In this document: one piece after another, positions 38,970 through 52,700 of the stretch
Position numbering within the stretch: position 1 is the first letter of the stretch
How the letters are laid out: every line of letters starts with the position of its first letter
NCBI GenBank assembly: GCA_034509495.1
Contig: CM067507.1
Span: 12,152,648 to 12,216,647, forward strand
Reading direction: 5' to 3'
Length of the DNA stretch: 64,000 bases
Origin: Acestrorhynchus altus
Lineage: Eukaryota > Chordata > Actinopteri > Characiformes > Acestrorhynchidae
Notes under the pieces: generated by a model
What the model was told of the DNA's origin: nothing
The model's input: only the letters and a program-made list of their open reading frames with translations
Database searches by the model: none
Position numbers and translations under genes: made by a program

Positions 38970-41348
38970 CGTTTTCAACATTCCTTTGGATTTATCCTGT
39001 GGTGTTCTAGATCATTGGCTTTAAAGTCCAGTAGGGGGACCTACTGAACTGCACAGTTTCAGCCATTCCTTGCTCCAACACACACTGTTCAGCTAATTCA
39101 ACACATAATTATCAAGCTCATTAGTTGAGTTGGATTACGTGGGTTATGCAAGTGTCCCCGGGAGTCAGTGGGTCCCCAGGACTGATTGTGAACACTGCAG
39201 GCCTAGATCAGGGATTCCCACTGTTCCAAAACCCAATTTTAGAAACAGAGTTTGTTCCACCAATGAATGAGAGGGGGGGTAGTATTGTCTATTGTAGGAC
39301 CCCTTTAAGCTTTCAGTCCATGTAGTATTTACAGCTTCAGAGCAACTAACTCAGAACCATACCGCGATTAAAATAATGAAAACTGCAGGGATCGGCTGTA
39401 CAAAACACTTTAATGGCAGTTTAGGATATAAAAAAATAAAATAATCACATTTTCTATAATTAGTTGTACTTCATGCCGGCTTGTCAATGTTACATTTATC
39501 ACTTAACTTGTACCTGATAGATTACCATTACTCACAGCATGCTAATCAGGGTGAAGCACTAGTTAATTCCCACGAGTCTTGTCTGCACTTCCCTTCCATC
39601 AGTGTTCATGCAGCACTTGATAACTGCGACCATGCTTCTTGCACACGGCTGGTGTGAACGACCACACTGATAACACAGGAGTGCTTGTGGCAGCTGTGCA
39701 GAAATGAAACAGAAAGCTTTATCACTTTTTAAATAAAGAGCACTTTACCAGAAAAACAGCTGTGATGTAGCTTCCACATAACACACTCATTCCCACACTG
39801 GAGCATACTGTCTCTCTCTGGGAGCATAAAGAATTGGGCTTGTGCAGTTAGATAGTTAAGTGCTTTCAGAAGCCAATCGCAAGAAAATAGGCTACATGTG
39901 TGTTGCAGAGATGCATGTGTTGGTTTGTTTTTTTTGTGATGCATGCAGATAATAGTAATGTACATTAGAAAGGCTTATTCAATAAACCCATCTGCATAAA
40001 AATGACAAACCTTCATTTTGCAGAGAAGAGCCCAAAACAGAACAGGTCAGTGAAGATTTTGGGAGTTAATATATGCCTGTCCTCAGATCTTCCTGCTATT
40101 ATATTATATTATTTATTTATTGTGTGAAAAACAAGTAAATAAATAAGTCACTGCTACTATGATTAATCCTAATAATAATGATTCCTGGATTCCTGGTTAA
40201 ACTACTGATGGATGAACACAACCAGCAGTGCGTTTGCAAAGTTCTGTGTTGTGTAGAATAAATGAAAGTCTCACAATCCTATGCCCTGCGCAGTCCAGAT
40301 CAGGCTGTTGATGCAGATTGTATTGACTTTGTGTCTTATTTGAAAAGGGACACACAGCCCCATCACATGTTTCGATTATGCAAAGCAGTAATGATTTGTT
40401 CATTATAACGCATATATCCTTTTTTTATGGAGGCAGCGTCACTTGAGTTCTGTGCTCATACACGTTTAGTGATCACATTAGATGTTCGCTATACTGTCGT
40501 GAGGCACGGTTTCAATTGCTCTCATCCCAAACCAGATGAGAGCTACCTGATCCACTCCTCCTGATCCAACTAATTACTTCCTGTCGAAGTGCTTGATTGG
40601 CTGAATGGGGTGTTTTAGATTTGGGTTGGAATTGAAACCTGTAGCTCAGGTTGGAGGCTAATTCTGCTGCTGATGTCTATCTTATTATCAGCACATGTCT
40701 GCTGTGAAGTACATTCATTTATTCATTAATTTTTTCTGTTCATTTTGGACCATTTCTACTGGTCTGATTGCCACGAAATGTTCATACAATGTTAAGGACA
40801 TGTATTCTTTGTAGATGGTGTGAAAATTGAAGAAAAAAGGAATTAGTGAAAATATGTAAATTCGCTGATTATACATGTTGCTACTGAAATACTAATTAAC
40901 TCTAAATAATCTTTTTCATGTTTGCCTCAATCGATAGGTAGGCAAAGCACTGGAAAAAGCCAGGAACCCCAATTTGGAGCTCAGTCCAATGAGCAGTCCC
41001 TATCCAGACGTGAAAGCCTATGTTCAGGGTAACGCAGTGGCCTCTCGCAAGAAGGTATTACCCATTATTTCAGACTTTCTTAAAGACAGGGAGAGGAAAA
41101 TTGCACAAAGCAGCAACCTGGAAGACCTGGAACTGGAAGATGAGTGTACACAGTATCCGAGTGATTCTCAGCAGTGCTGTGAGGATGCTGCCATAGAAGA
41201 GGATTCTGGTGTCCCCCCAACCCCAATGAACAGTCTGGTTGAGGGCTGTCCTTTAGACAATGGTCTTCCCAAGATCAGTGCAGAGGTGCTTGTGGAAAAA
41301 GTCAGCAAGATTGCCTGTGAAGAAGGCACACCTTTTGAAGGACAGTGA
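31802..41348 (+). CDS. prune1: Prune exopolyphosphatase-like protein (DHH superfamily), 8 exons, 449 aa
   Basis: Phosphoesterase-fold protein of the DHH family; mammalian PRUNE1 is reported to hydrolyse short-chain polyphosphate and to bind NME1. Exons 31802-31840, 35140-35247, 35389-35582, 36416-36600, 37285-37443, 37926-38020, 38489-38647 and 40938-41348 join in phase to 449 codons plus stop (human about 453). Visible metal-site motifs are NEACDLDS (D33, D35), LVDHN (108-110), VIDHHR (128-130) and TDCVNM (D181). A DHHA2-type second domain follows, then a C-terminal tail with PPTPMNSLVEGCPLDNGLPK, which matches the mammalian tail closely. The start ATG lies in a CpG-rich 5' exon and gives MEAYLRSCRDVFQ, as in the family. 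The last exon's acceptor could shift by one codon (TAG/GTAG). It follows myo1f on the same strand, 3.4 kb downstream, with its own promoter. Confidence 0.95.
32107..32374 (+). repeat. Minisatellite in prune1 intron 1 (about 5 copies of a 50-60 bp unit)
   Basis: The phrase gattcagtgtgtttacactg recurs five times with spacing of roughly 35-60 bases, with the intervening tctgttcctgtcagatcgag also repeated. Units differ by point changes and by one shortened copy. It starts about 270 bases after exon 1. Confidence 0.85.
32375..35139 (+). other. Rest of prune1 intron 1
   Basis: No convincing exon or complete mobile element. Between about 32800 and 33300 there are diverged short phrases around 'accagc' and 'tactagt' of the kind found in old fish repeats, too worn to classify. 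Confidence 0.4.
37703..37873 (+). repeat. (GT)n microsatellite passing into a GAGAGTGT-type tandem repeat
   Basis: About 40 GT units (37703-37785) are followed by repeats of gagagtgt and gtgtgaga to 37873. The tract ends about 50 bases before the acceptor of prune1 exon 6 (37926), within the usual branch-point and polypyrimidine neighbourhood. Confidence 0.95.
38884..38967 (+). repeat. (GT)n microsatellite, prune1 intron 7
   Basis: About 42 uninterrupted GT units. The flanking intron (38648-40937) holds no exon that I can recognise. Confidence 0.97.
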
Positions 41349-43702
41349 TCCAACAGCCATTCTGTTGCTGACCCCTTCTGAAGATGCTAGCCATTGGAGA
41401 AAACCTTGTGCAAGAGGATATATATGGAATCACAGGGTACAAAACAAAACAGGGGTAAAAAGCTCCTTTCTGTTCTGGAAACTGATTGGAAAAGTACCCT
41501 GGTGTTTCTTAGGTACGGAGTCAATGAAGGCACAATTATTATGAAGGACTGATATCTGCTGGTACGTGTTCAACACTTGGACATACATACATACATACAT
41601 GCATACCTTACTGAATGCTTTCAGACTTATTTATATTACAGTGTTTCTGTAATAAGACGTTGTATTTGTATTATTTTTAGCCCACTTGATCACGCCATGA
41701 ACTCCTCAGCACATGATATTCTGCAAGCTGATAAAGCAGCCTTTGCTCAGGTGTTCATTATTAAGCTACTGTCTTAGGAATGGAAATTGTTCCCTGGCTC
41801 TGAGTAAGAGAAGGACAGCAGTTGTAATGGAATATGGAACATGTTCAGTGCCCATCTGTTGTTTCAGTTTTCCCCATACATGTATAAGAATGCCTGTACA
41901 CACGTCTGATTACGATGACCTTTGTTATTAGTATTCAGGCCTTCTGTGAAGTGAAGAGTAAATCAAACTGAGCTCTCCTGAACTTCAGTTAATCTTGAGG
42001 GCCATTTACCGACACCTCATTTAAAGACTGTTTTTCTTTTACACTGATATATCGGTGTGGTTTTTTCCACATATGTAGCAGTATTGATGCCAGAGTTGCC
42101 ATTACTCATTTTTCAAACACATTTTTTCCAGCAGACCAGGAGGAAAATACAGAGCCGGGCTTTTTAGCGTAAAGCACCCTGATTAATAGGTTTGACTGCT
42201 GGATTCATCAGTGTTAAGTGTTTAAGGCTATAGATTGTTAATCTAAAACAGATTTTAAGAAGATATGCTGTTGTACATTTACCTGTATTGCCACACATCA
42301 CACAGCATCAGTGCATGGTAGAATTGAATATTACAAATTGAGATCAATGCAGAATTATGACGGATTCATCTCCTCTAATACATAGTATTTAAAATTAGGG
42401 AGACTTTCAAAGTAAAGTGAACTGTACACTTTCATCTACATTTTTAAAGGTGATACAAAGGGTCTCTGAGAGGTAGCAAAGAATCTTTGTAAAAGAGATG
42501 TAAATGTGACAAACCTTAAAGTTGGTAAAAGAAAACTCTTTGATTCCCATTCAAAGTTTTTACACATAAATATCTCTCTTACAAAGATGGATCTTAATGG
42601 AACCACAAGTGCCCACGAACCCTCTGAAGCACCTTCATTTCTTCTTTGAGTGTATATTAAAGAACTTTCACTTGAGTCTTCCCTAATGAAGAACACTGAT
42701 GATACTATCCCCAGGTAACCATAATCCTATATTTGTACAGAATGAACAATTAGGAAACAGTGAAACCTTATTGCCAAGCATGAATTAAGTAACCACTTGC
42801 TTGTGAGGAACACACAAACTCATCTTAAAGGTTGGAAAGAGATTTTTTCTTCAAATACCAAAGAGTAATAATGCAAGCTTCAGCTTCTGTGTGACAGAGC
42901 TTTGCAGAAGGACATGTGCTAAAGCTGATTTATTTTGTGTTAATTTTATTTGCTACAACAAGGCTGATTCTTGTTTGCTACCATTTGGCAGGAAAATTAA
43001 TCAGTGTTTGTCTGTTTGTTTTGAACCATCATAAAATTAACAATTATTACAAGCATGCCAAAATATTTATTCTTTCATAATTTAAATGCCATTTTCCTAC
43101 TGATTGTGTAGCATAAGTATAGGTAAAGACAGCTGTGTTGGTGAAAAGTTATTGTAGTACTGGACAAAACACACTGCTTGAATTTCTATTATTCGTTTTT
43201 AAGTAAGAGGTATCGAGTCCGTTCACCACTTAATGGTGTTGCAGTAAAGTACATCCTGCAGTTTTGCAGAAATGTGTTGACATCAGTAAAAGTTGTGTTC
43301 ATAATCGTAGAGGTAAAAGGTACTAATTGTGTGATTAATCACTGTGAGTTATTCATTGGATGTTTTTATAAAGGACTTCAGGAAGTTGTGGAGCTGCATA
43401 TGCTTGTGTGTGTTTGATTAGTTAAACCATTTACCCTGTAATGTATCTGCTTTGTAGGGTTAGTAAAATATAGCAGTGTAATTTCAGCTAGCTGACATCA
43501 GCTGTCAGTGAAGACATGTAAAAGTAAAAAATTCTGCCTGACAATATCTGACCAGAATGAAATGCCTTGGATGATTCATTTGAAATGTTTAACTGAAGCT
43601 GGACAATCAGGAGCACATCCTTCTCACTGTTTGTGCTCCATGTTCATTTAAATGTAAAAGTCCCTTGAAATTTTGTAATGTGACTCAATTGTTACAAATA
43701 AA
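41349..43702 (+). other. Probable prune1 3' untranslated region and polyadenylation signal
   Basis: No coding sequence follows the prune1 stop. The stretch is AT-rich single-copy-looking DNA with a short CATA repeat near 41583. An AATAAA at 43697-43702, followed by an A run, is the best poly(A) signal candidate I noticed; using it would mean a 3' UTR of about 2.3 kb. An earlier site may have been missed. Confidence 0.4.
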
Positions 43703-43859
43703 AAAACAACTGGTTGGTGTTTCTAAAAGTGACATTTTGCCTCTTGAGAAATGTGAAAATGTTCTGGGGAATTGGTGGGAAATGTGTTTCTGTTGTTCTA
43801 ACTGAAATTACAGATGCTTTAAAGTATTTCTCATTGACAAAAAAAGTTTATTGGATAAA

Positions 43860-45020
43860 ATAGTACAATTGACGGAGACTCTAGTACCCTGCTGGACCAC
43901 CACTAGCCTGGATACATGCAATGCGGTGAGGCTTGGAGGCATACAGGCTCCATATGGCATCCTGCAGCACGTTTACTCACAGACGTTGCTGCTGGCCCTA
44001 AAGAACCTGCACACTGGTTAGATGCTGTTTCAGCTGGTGATAAATCTGGCAGGGCAATGAAGTGTTACAATCTGGCAAAGCCCTTTCTGAGAAACTCTTG
44101 CTGTGTGTGGACAAGTATCATGCTACTGAAAAATGCCGGTTGGAATCCCTGCTATAAGAGGCAAAATATTTGCAGGATGTCTGGCACATATCACAGAGCT
44201 GTGTTCTAACACCTTGGTCAGAACATCCTAGATGGAGGGCACTGTAGAAACAACATTCAACAATCTCTTACCCAAGTAAATATTTTTTCTAACTTCTGAT
44301 TGGGGGGCCAAGGTTCCTCTCTGCACACTTGATAGGTTAACACTCGCTGGACAAACTTTTAAATGGAAATTTGTTTACTGGACAGTGCACAATAGGAAGT
44401 AATAGGACCACAAATATGGCTTTCAGTCATCAAAAGAAAACCTGGCCTGTGTTCTCATCCAAAAGTCAGCATCAGAAGTTTGCAAAAGAACATCTAAATA
44501 ATCCTGTGGCATTTTGTAAACAAGTCCCATGGACCAATGAGGTTAAGAAATAACTCTGGCCACAATAAAGGAAGGTATGTTTCGAGAAAAAAGGCATTCA
44601 TGAAAGAATTTCTTGTAAAGGACATCTCTAACTATTAAGCCTGGTGGTGGATCAATCATGCTTTGTGGTTGGGGAAATATGAAAATTTCATGGGTAGAGA
44701 GAAGAAAGGCTTCAGTGAAATTCCAGAAAAATTCTGGAATCAAACAAAACACCCTGTGAAAAAAAAGCTGAAGTTGAAAAGAGGATGGCTTCTACAAATG
44801 GGCTTAAATACACCTCAAACTTCACAAGTAGACTACCTCAAAAGGTGGAAGCTGAAGGTTATACCATGGTCCTAACAGTCCCTGGATCAATAGTGCATGT
44901 AATACAGCCAGGAATCTCACAGAACTGGAAGACATTTGCAATCAAGAATGGATTCCAATCTCTCAAACAAGAATTGATTCTTGGCTACAAAAAGAGTTTA
45001 TAAGCTGTAATACTTGCCAA
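43860..45020 (+). mobile_element. Heavily degraded DNA transposon, probably Tc1-like
   Basis: From about 44370 a broken plus-strand reading frame carries FAKEHLNNPVAF, a few residues on PWTNEVK, then after many stops NGLKYTSNFTSRLPQKVEAEGY and VPGSIVHVIQPGI. The order resembles the catalytic half of a Tc1-like transposase (with WTNE where WSDE is usual). The left part (43870-44230) has phrases of a separate dispersed repeat. Ends not located. Confidence 0.45.
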
Positions 45021-45445
45021 TGGGGGGCTACTCCGTACTAACCATGCAGGGTGCACAGAGTTTTGCTTTTCCCTTTTTTCTTTTTTGTTATTTTGAAAAT
45101 GTTAAAAATTGGTTTGCTTCAAATACAACGGGAATGTGTCATCTTTAACTTTCTGCTTTTTGGAGATAATTTCATCTTCAACTTGCTTAATTGTTCACAT
45201 AGAGGTAGAGGAATGATAAAATTTGAATAGTACTCTATATTTGCTATACTGCATTTAGGATTTTGGCTGCATGTTTATACTGAACTTGCGCTCATACCAC
45301 CCAAACTGCCCATCTATTATTTCTACCAGGCTTTCCATGATGTACTGCTTGTAGCGTTTATATATAAAATGCATAGTTTTTTATTAATAATAAGTAGTAA
45401 TTGGAAAGTGTTCCAGCATGCACACACCACCTATATTAATTTCTA

Positions 45446-45452
<7 letters not shown>

Positions 45453-45482
<30 letters not shown>
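45453..45482 (+). repeat. (TA)n microsatellite
   Basis: Fifteen TA units. The flanking intergenic stretch 45020-46430 has no gene. A tatacttttggccatgta at about 46353-46371 looks like the end of a MITE of the ACACTATATGG type. Confidence 0.9.
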
Positions 45483-45485
<3 letters not shown>

Positions 45486-46437
45486 TGAATTAAAAAAAGA
45501 AATTTAATGGTCCATTATTAAAAAATAATGAGGTTTCTTGTATAACTTTGACTGGCCCACAAGGAGGAGATTTGAACCTGCACTCTCTTCCAGCACAATT
45601 ATTGTAGTGGCAACAATTTAAAAACTGAGCTAATGATTAGCATTATCATCACACTTGCTTTGATCAAGGAGGTGGAAGAACTGGTCATTCATAAAAAAAC
45701 ATACTTTGATGGTTAACTAGTATGTGTTGTTTTTGTTTCTGATCATGCTGGTCAATTAGGATAATCATGTCAATCACGCTGGCAGTGTAACTTGGTCAGG
45801 CTGATCCTGTTTGAGCCATTAAATTTGAACTAAAACCATATGCTGATAAATAAGCTTAACCCGCTTGACCTCCAGCTTTTTTCCAGCAGGTGTGTTAAGA
45901 AAGATAAGTTTGGTGACAGCCTAAGTGCAGTGTTTGTTAGAAACATTAACATTTTTCATTCTGAATGAAAGAAGAAAACTACAGATACCAATGACAATTC
46001 AGTTTGATTTCAGTTTGAGTACAACCCAAATATGATATAGGTTTCCATTGACAATTATGCCATTATAACTATTATTGTTCTCAAATAATTAAACAATTTA
46101 TATCACTAAAGGTTTTCAACATAAAATTGTAATTCATTAAAGACTGTTGTGTGATTTAAAAAAGTGTTTTTTTGAGTAGTATACTTGATACATCCCTTCA
46201 TTCTGCATTCTATGCAGTCCTGGGTAATGTAAGGTGTTGGTCCTGAGAAATTCAGGAAATCTTCATATTTCAATTAATTCAATTTATATTGAAAAGCGAC
46301 AATAAAAACTTTTACTGGAATAGCTTAATTCACTACTTAATAAAGGGCTGTCTATATACTTTTGGCCATGTATGGTATGGTTACGCATTGTTTGTATCTG
46401 AACATTACACAGTTGCAGTGTTGGAGATCATTTCAGA

Positions 46438-46443
46438 TTTATT
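46438..46443 (-). terminator. Possible polyadenylation signal of zinc-finger gene A
   Basis: AATAAA on the minus strand about 275 bases past the stop codon. Position fits a short 3' UTR; nothing else supports it. Confidence 0.35.
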
Positions 46444-46715
46444 TAAAACTTTTTTGGCATTATAAAGAAAAATAAGACATTCAATATAAAGTCATTGGCA
46501 ATAAAAGCTAACATAATACCAACGTTACTGTTGGACAAATGCTTATATCTTGTATTTTATGATAATAGAAATGCTCCAAAACTACTTGGAATAAAATCTT
46601 TTCTTACTTCCATTTAAAGCAAAGAATGTTGCCATTTTGCTGACATAAGATGAAATTTATTGGCCATCGATTGATTTCAGACAGGAAAGTGTAGTGCAAA
46701 TGTTCAAATGAATGT

Positions 46716-49700
46716 TTAATGCATATTTCTGAACAGAACCTTCTGTGCAATGTGTTGTTTCTCTGCCGTGTGTAATTTAAAATGTACAGCAAGCAAAGGT
46801 CTTGACGAAAAACTTTGCCCACATATATTACAAACAAATGAGCATTTAGTGCCGTAGGCGTCTGGCTGTGATTTCTTCCTGTGCACCATCTTATGTCTTC
46901 CAAAAGCACTCGGGTCAGCAAATGACCTTGGGCAGAGAGGACAGGCATAGGGTCTTGCTCCAGAGTGGACGTTGTAGTGGATGTCAAGGTTAAATTTCTT
47001 GGCAAAGCTCTTTCCACACTGAGTACATGTGAACGGCCTCTCTCCAGTATGCAATCTCAAGTGACAGATGAAAGATCTTTTCGTTGTAAGGGTTTTCCCA
47101 CAGATACTGCAGATGAATGTACCCCCAATCTGTTTTTCACATGTCAGAGAGATTGAGGTCCTTTCGGAAAAATGTTTAGAATTTAGAACAGTTGCAGATA
47201 AATTAAAATTGTCCTCCACATTTAAAGGCATTCTGCAGTTGTCCGAGTTTGTCGACTCTGTGTGATTCTCTCTGTGATGTGTGGAACTGAGCTGTACATC
47301 AGGTAGTAATAAACAGGAGACGTCAAACTCGTCCACCTCTTCTCTTTTAGGCTGTGGAAAATGTTGAGTACTCTCCATCTCGCTGTTTTGGTCCAACACT
47401 GCAGGTTCCTCATATTCATTTTCATAATTTGTATTGACATCTGGACTGCATTCTGACTTTTGGAGACCAGGAACAGTCTTCTCCAATTCAGTCTTGAGTT
47501 CATAAAGTGGAGGGTTCACTTCAGTATCCTCGCACACAGGTGCAGGCATATCAAGTGTTGCTGAGGAAGAGAATCAACAAGAAAGGCACATATTCAGTAA
47601 TTAAAAGAATTCATTTTGACAAGCTCAGAAAATCTCATTGCCATAAAACCTCAAACAGAAATGATAACTGTATAGAAGTTAAAGTTAGTTAGGTTATTTT
47701 TAATTCTGAAAATTGTGGAGAGTGAATGCAGAGTACACCTGGTGTTTAAAAATAGAAATGTGTTTTGACATAACAGCACTAATGCTGTTATATGCTTTAA
47801 ACTGCAAGGGCCTGTATTCTATAATGTACAAATGTTTTTACCTCTTAACTTTTTTGTTACTTTGTCTAAGACATAGAAATGAACAATCTCTGGCCCGATT
47901 GGCTCTGTGAATGTGTATGGTTAAGCTGTGGTGGCCTGAATAGGTGGAATATGCAAATTTGTTGGTTCTCGTGACCTAAATCCATTTTTGCAACTTTTTC
48001 ACACATGGAGTGAATTGACAAGAGCATATATTAAAACTATAACAATTATTATTAATTAGTTGAACTTATGTTAATAAAGCCAGTAAAAAAGTTTAAAATA
48101 GCCAAATACCAGTTTTAACTTCAATGAGTTATGTCTAATTTCCCAACAAACTAAGTGAAATTATTTCATTATTTAGAAATGGAAAGTATAGGTTGGTGCA
48201 TTATGACTAGTCTTGATAACTGAATATATGTAAGAGTTAATTAAAAGATTAGCAGTTAAGTTCTATTCTATGCTGTTGGTTACAGGTAGTTTTTATCTTA
48301 TTCAAGATCAAATTTAGGTTAGTTTCTGTTTGTTTAATGCTTGTTTTTGTAATTATACATCTTCCAAATACTATTAAACATATAATAGTTTTAATTTTAT
48401 AATATTATGCACCTGACCCAATATAGGTTGGAATCTTAGCTTCTACCCGTGTGTTAATATCTTTATGGCTTTGTTGTGGTCTCCCTTTCCCTGGTAGTGT
48501 CTAATGACTGCAGTGATAAACAATAATTGCATTTCCTACAAAACTTTAAAGCCTTGAATAACAAGGCTATATCTGGATTTATCTTTCCCAACTAACTCCA
48601 AAATAAATACTCAAGACGGCACCGAGCATGGCTGCTGTGTAACAAGCTCCCTCTAGTTTTTGTAGTTTGTTGTTAATTGTGTGTCAGTCACTTTTATTGC
48701 ACATAATGTTGTCAGCAGCCTTATCTACAACAATGTGTTTACAAACAAAGGATCTGCGGTCACTGGACAACAAACTGGGATACTTCATGCACAGATCTCT
48801 TTCCAATGAGAGACAGGGGACTGCTGCATTATCTGCCTCGTAGGGACATGAATGTCAGCATTCGAGCCTTCTGGGTTCTCTCTGCACTAAGTGGACAGAA
48901 TTATAGAGCTCTCTGGCAAGAGTAAAGGAGGAGGGTGTATGTTTTCTGATCAACGATGCTTGGTGTGATCGGAGTAATGCATTATTATCGACTCACTTTA
49001 TTGAGTCTTTCTGCTACCCGGAGCTGAAATATCTGATCATCTTGTGCAGACCAGTCTGGCTTCCCAGGCAGATTTCAGGGGTCGTGGATTGTCGTTGTGT
49101 ACATAAACCCACAGACTGACACAGACCTGGCACTTGGGAAACTGCAAGGTGATCAGCAAACAGGAACCCATGCACCCGGAGGCGTATCACAAGCCAACCT
49201 GAAGAAAGTCGCTCCAAAGTACTTCCAACAGATCATGTGTACGACAAGGAAAACATGAACACTAAACCACTGCCATACCACCTTCCAGGAGGCCCTTCCC
49301 CTGGCCTTTGTTCAAATCAGATCACTGCACTATCCTGCTCTTGCCCACCTATACATCAAAACTGAAACAGCCCCCCATCAAGGAGGTTCACCACTGGTCA
49401 GACCAATCAGACCCTGGGCTCCAGGACTGTTTTGATCACGTGGACTGGGAGATGTTTTGTGATTCATCTAACAGTATTAATAAGTATACTGATTCAGTCA
49501 CTGGGTTCATCAGAAAGTGCATAGAAGTTGTTGTGCCCACAAAGACATTTCGCGTTCACCCCAATCAGAAGCCATGGCTCTACTGTGAAGTTCGCACACC
49601 TCTGGATGCACATACTGGAGGAGTATAAAAGAGTTAGCAAGGCTCTCAATAAGACCATAAAAACAGCAAAACATGAGTCAAAGCACAGTTTAACACCACC

Positions 49701-52700
49701 AATGTCAGAACCACATGGCAGGGCTTAAAAATAATCACAAACTTTAAGGACTCTAATGCCTAGAACAGCACCAGTACAACGCTTCCAAACAAGATAAACT
49801 ACTGCTACTCCTGTTTCGAAGCAAATCACAGTGAGCCCATGGAAAGATACACATCCACTTCTGAATCGAACCCACCCTCCATCTCTGTAGCTGACGTGCA
49901 CCTGCAAAGCCACTGGCATGCCAGCATACTTCAAACTGGCCACAACTGTCCCTGTTCAGAAAACAGCCAACAGAACTTGCCTTAATGACTGGCGCCCGGT
50001 TGCTCCAACAGGCAGAACAGATCCACTAACGATGCAAAGGCACACACACTGCTCACTGCACTCGGCCACTTGGACAAAAACAACATGTGTGAGAATGCTG
50101 TTTGTAGAATACAGTTCATCATTCAACCCCTCATAGTGGACTTCAGGAAGCAGGAGAGAGAGCGCTCCCGTGTCCCCATCAATTGGACCACTGTGGAGAG
50201 GGGCATCAAGTTCCTTGGTGTTTACATCTCTGAGGAGCTTACACAGTCAGAACATACCACGCGATTGGTGAAGAACACACAGCAGCACCGCTTCTTCCTC
50301 TGAGGGCTGAAGAGGTTTGGTCTGAATTCTCGTCTTTTGAGGACGTTCTACACCTGCACAGTGAAGAACATCCTGACAGGCTGCATCACCACCTGGTACA
50401 GGAACTGCACCACTCTCGAGAGGAAAACTCTGCAGAGGCTGATGCACATCACCCAGCACATCACAGGGGGTTACAATCCCAAACCTTCTGGATTTATACA
50501 CCAGCTGCTCTCTGAGGAATACCATGAGTATAATAAAGGACTCCACCCACCCAAGCCACTGCCTGTTCTAAAAGCTAACCAGTGGAAGGTGGTACAGAAA
50601 CATGCGGACTAGAACCAGCCGGTTCTTCCCCCAGGTCAGCAGGCTACTAAACAGTCAGTAGTCCAGTGTTCCAGTCCATACATAAACTATACATAAACTT
50701 TCTGCACCTACACTTCTGGAGTAGCAACTAGCTGCTCAGTTACAATACACCAGGGGGAGTCAAACTCAAATACACAGTGGGCCCCCTGATCTATGGCTGA
50801 TGCCTGGAGAAATACAGTCAACTTCATTCACATATATGGCTGCTATTTTTACATTTTAACTTTCTTGTAGCTACAAGACTAATGTTGTTCACTTAGCATG
50901 ATATGCTTTTAAATTTCAAGAGTCTGATTTTTGGAGTATGTGTAATATTTGGATGTTTTTTTATACATAGCTTTGGTGTTAAATGTAATTCCAGGGTGCT
51001 GACTGTTTTCCTCCTACCATTAGATCAGATTCCTATCCACCCAGTCCTCACGTCTAAATATGGGAGAGGAGTTGTTTTAACAGGGATGGAAAAAAATTGA
51101 CCTGAGTGCTTCACTATTTAGGTGACAGTACTGGTGTTAAAAGGCTGCTTCTCAATGGTGAAACTGGGCACTGGTGGAATGCTATAATGTATAATGTATG
51201 TTCCTTTACTATTTATTTACTACTTTTTATACTCTGTGTGTTAACTGTTGTATGAGAGTCTACCAATGTCCCAAATAAAACATTTAAAACAAAAAAAGGC
51301 TGCTTCTCAAACAGTGATTTGGTTTGAATGAACAGAATACTTGAGTTCCCCTGCACATCACTAGTATTTAAAAAATATATATTCAACATTAGTACAAGAT
51401 TATCGTGCTTATTCTTACTGTTTAGCTCTTCCTCTTCTCTTTCAGCAATAGATCGGTCCATCACCTCTGCTTTTGTTCCTACTAGTACAGGGCTCCATTT
51501 CTGCAGCATGACACACTAGGGACAAAATACACAATTGATTATTGGCAAAACATTTGATGTTTCAACTCAGCTGCCCAATATCTTTTTAATGGACAAAACA
51601 TTGCTGCAACAAACATTGCTGCATTCAAGTGCATCAAAGTGCAACAACCCTCTAATATGTCTAATTGTCTTGCACTTCAAATCCTTCCTTCTTCCTGTCA
51701 TTCTCCTCATGGATTCTCATTAAATAAACAAAATGTGACCTGCTGGTAACACCTGTTCACATTTTATTAATATGGTCAGTCATAACAGAGGGTCAAATGC
51801 CATCACTGTAGAGACATCTTTAAGGCAGTGGGGACTATCTAAAACACTGGCAGCTAGCTCAGACATCATCACTAAAAATCTCAATTTTTAACAAACAGTT
51901 AAATAAGACTGATCTTCACTGTTTCCACTTAAATGAGGCTACAATGTGCTGTGACACCAAAAAGCACTTTTTAGACAGTATCCTCAAATCATGCATCTAA
52001 AACACTTACCCACTGCCCATTTTTAAATGCTGCAGATTCAGTCTCTGAGCTTCCAGATATTTTCTTAGAGTCTGCAGAATGGAAACAATCAGAAAATAAA
52101 GTAATACAACCATTAATATCTCACTAAAAATATACATTAAAATAACATTAGAGATGTTTAAAAGACATAACCGATATCTTCAGAATTTTTTACTAGGGTT
52201 CAGGGGTCTGTGATGATTACCTGTTATACAAATATGCATAATAGCAGAATTATATCAGCATGGGCATTCTTTAAAAGGGTATCAGCATCACACAAATGTT
52301 CAGATTATATTAATATTTCAACCCAACATTTGATGACAAACTAGTGTTGAGCTTGAGTAAATTACTATTCAAAGAGTAGAAATCAGGGGTGTGGATTTGC
52401 TCTTAATGGTGGGGACCTAGGATTCTCAATTCATAATATCATTCATGAATTATTTAATGTTAAATGAATGACTGACGAAGAAGTAGTTTAGACTTCAGTT
52501 TACTTCCATCATAGAGCCAGGTCAGGTGCAGGTCTCGAACATCAGCAATAATAAAAGTAGATGGAGCTGCATTATCTCCACAAAACCAACAATGAAGAGT
52601 AGCTGGCAGATGATTTTAGCCTGCTGTATGCTGTGCACTGAAACCTGGCATTGCCATTAATGTTATGATGGACTCATTTTATTGGTGAACTTGACTTTAA

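Noticed and set aside
46604..47017. 137-residue minus-strand frame overlapping the zinc fingers
   Set aside because: It is an alternate frame of the finger-coding exon, with no family features; the finger frame is unambiguous.
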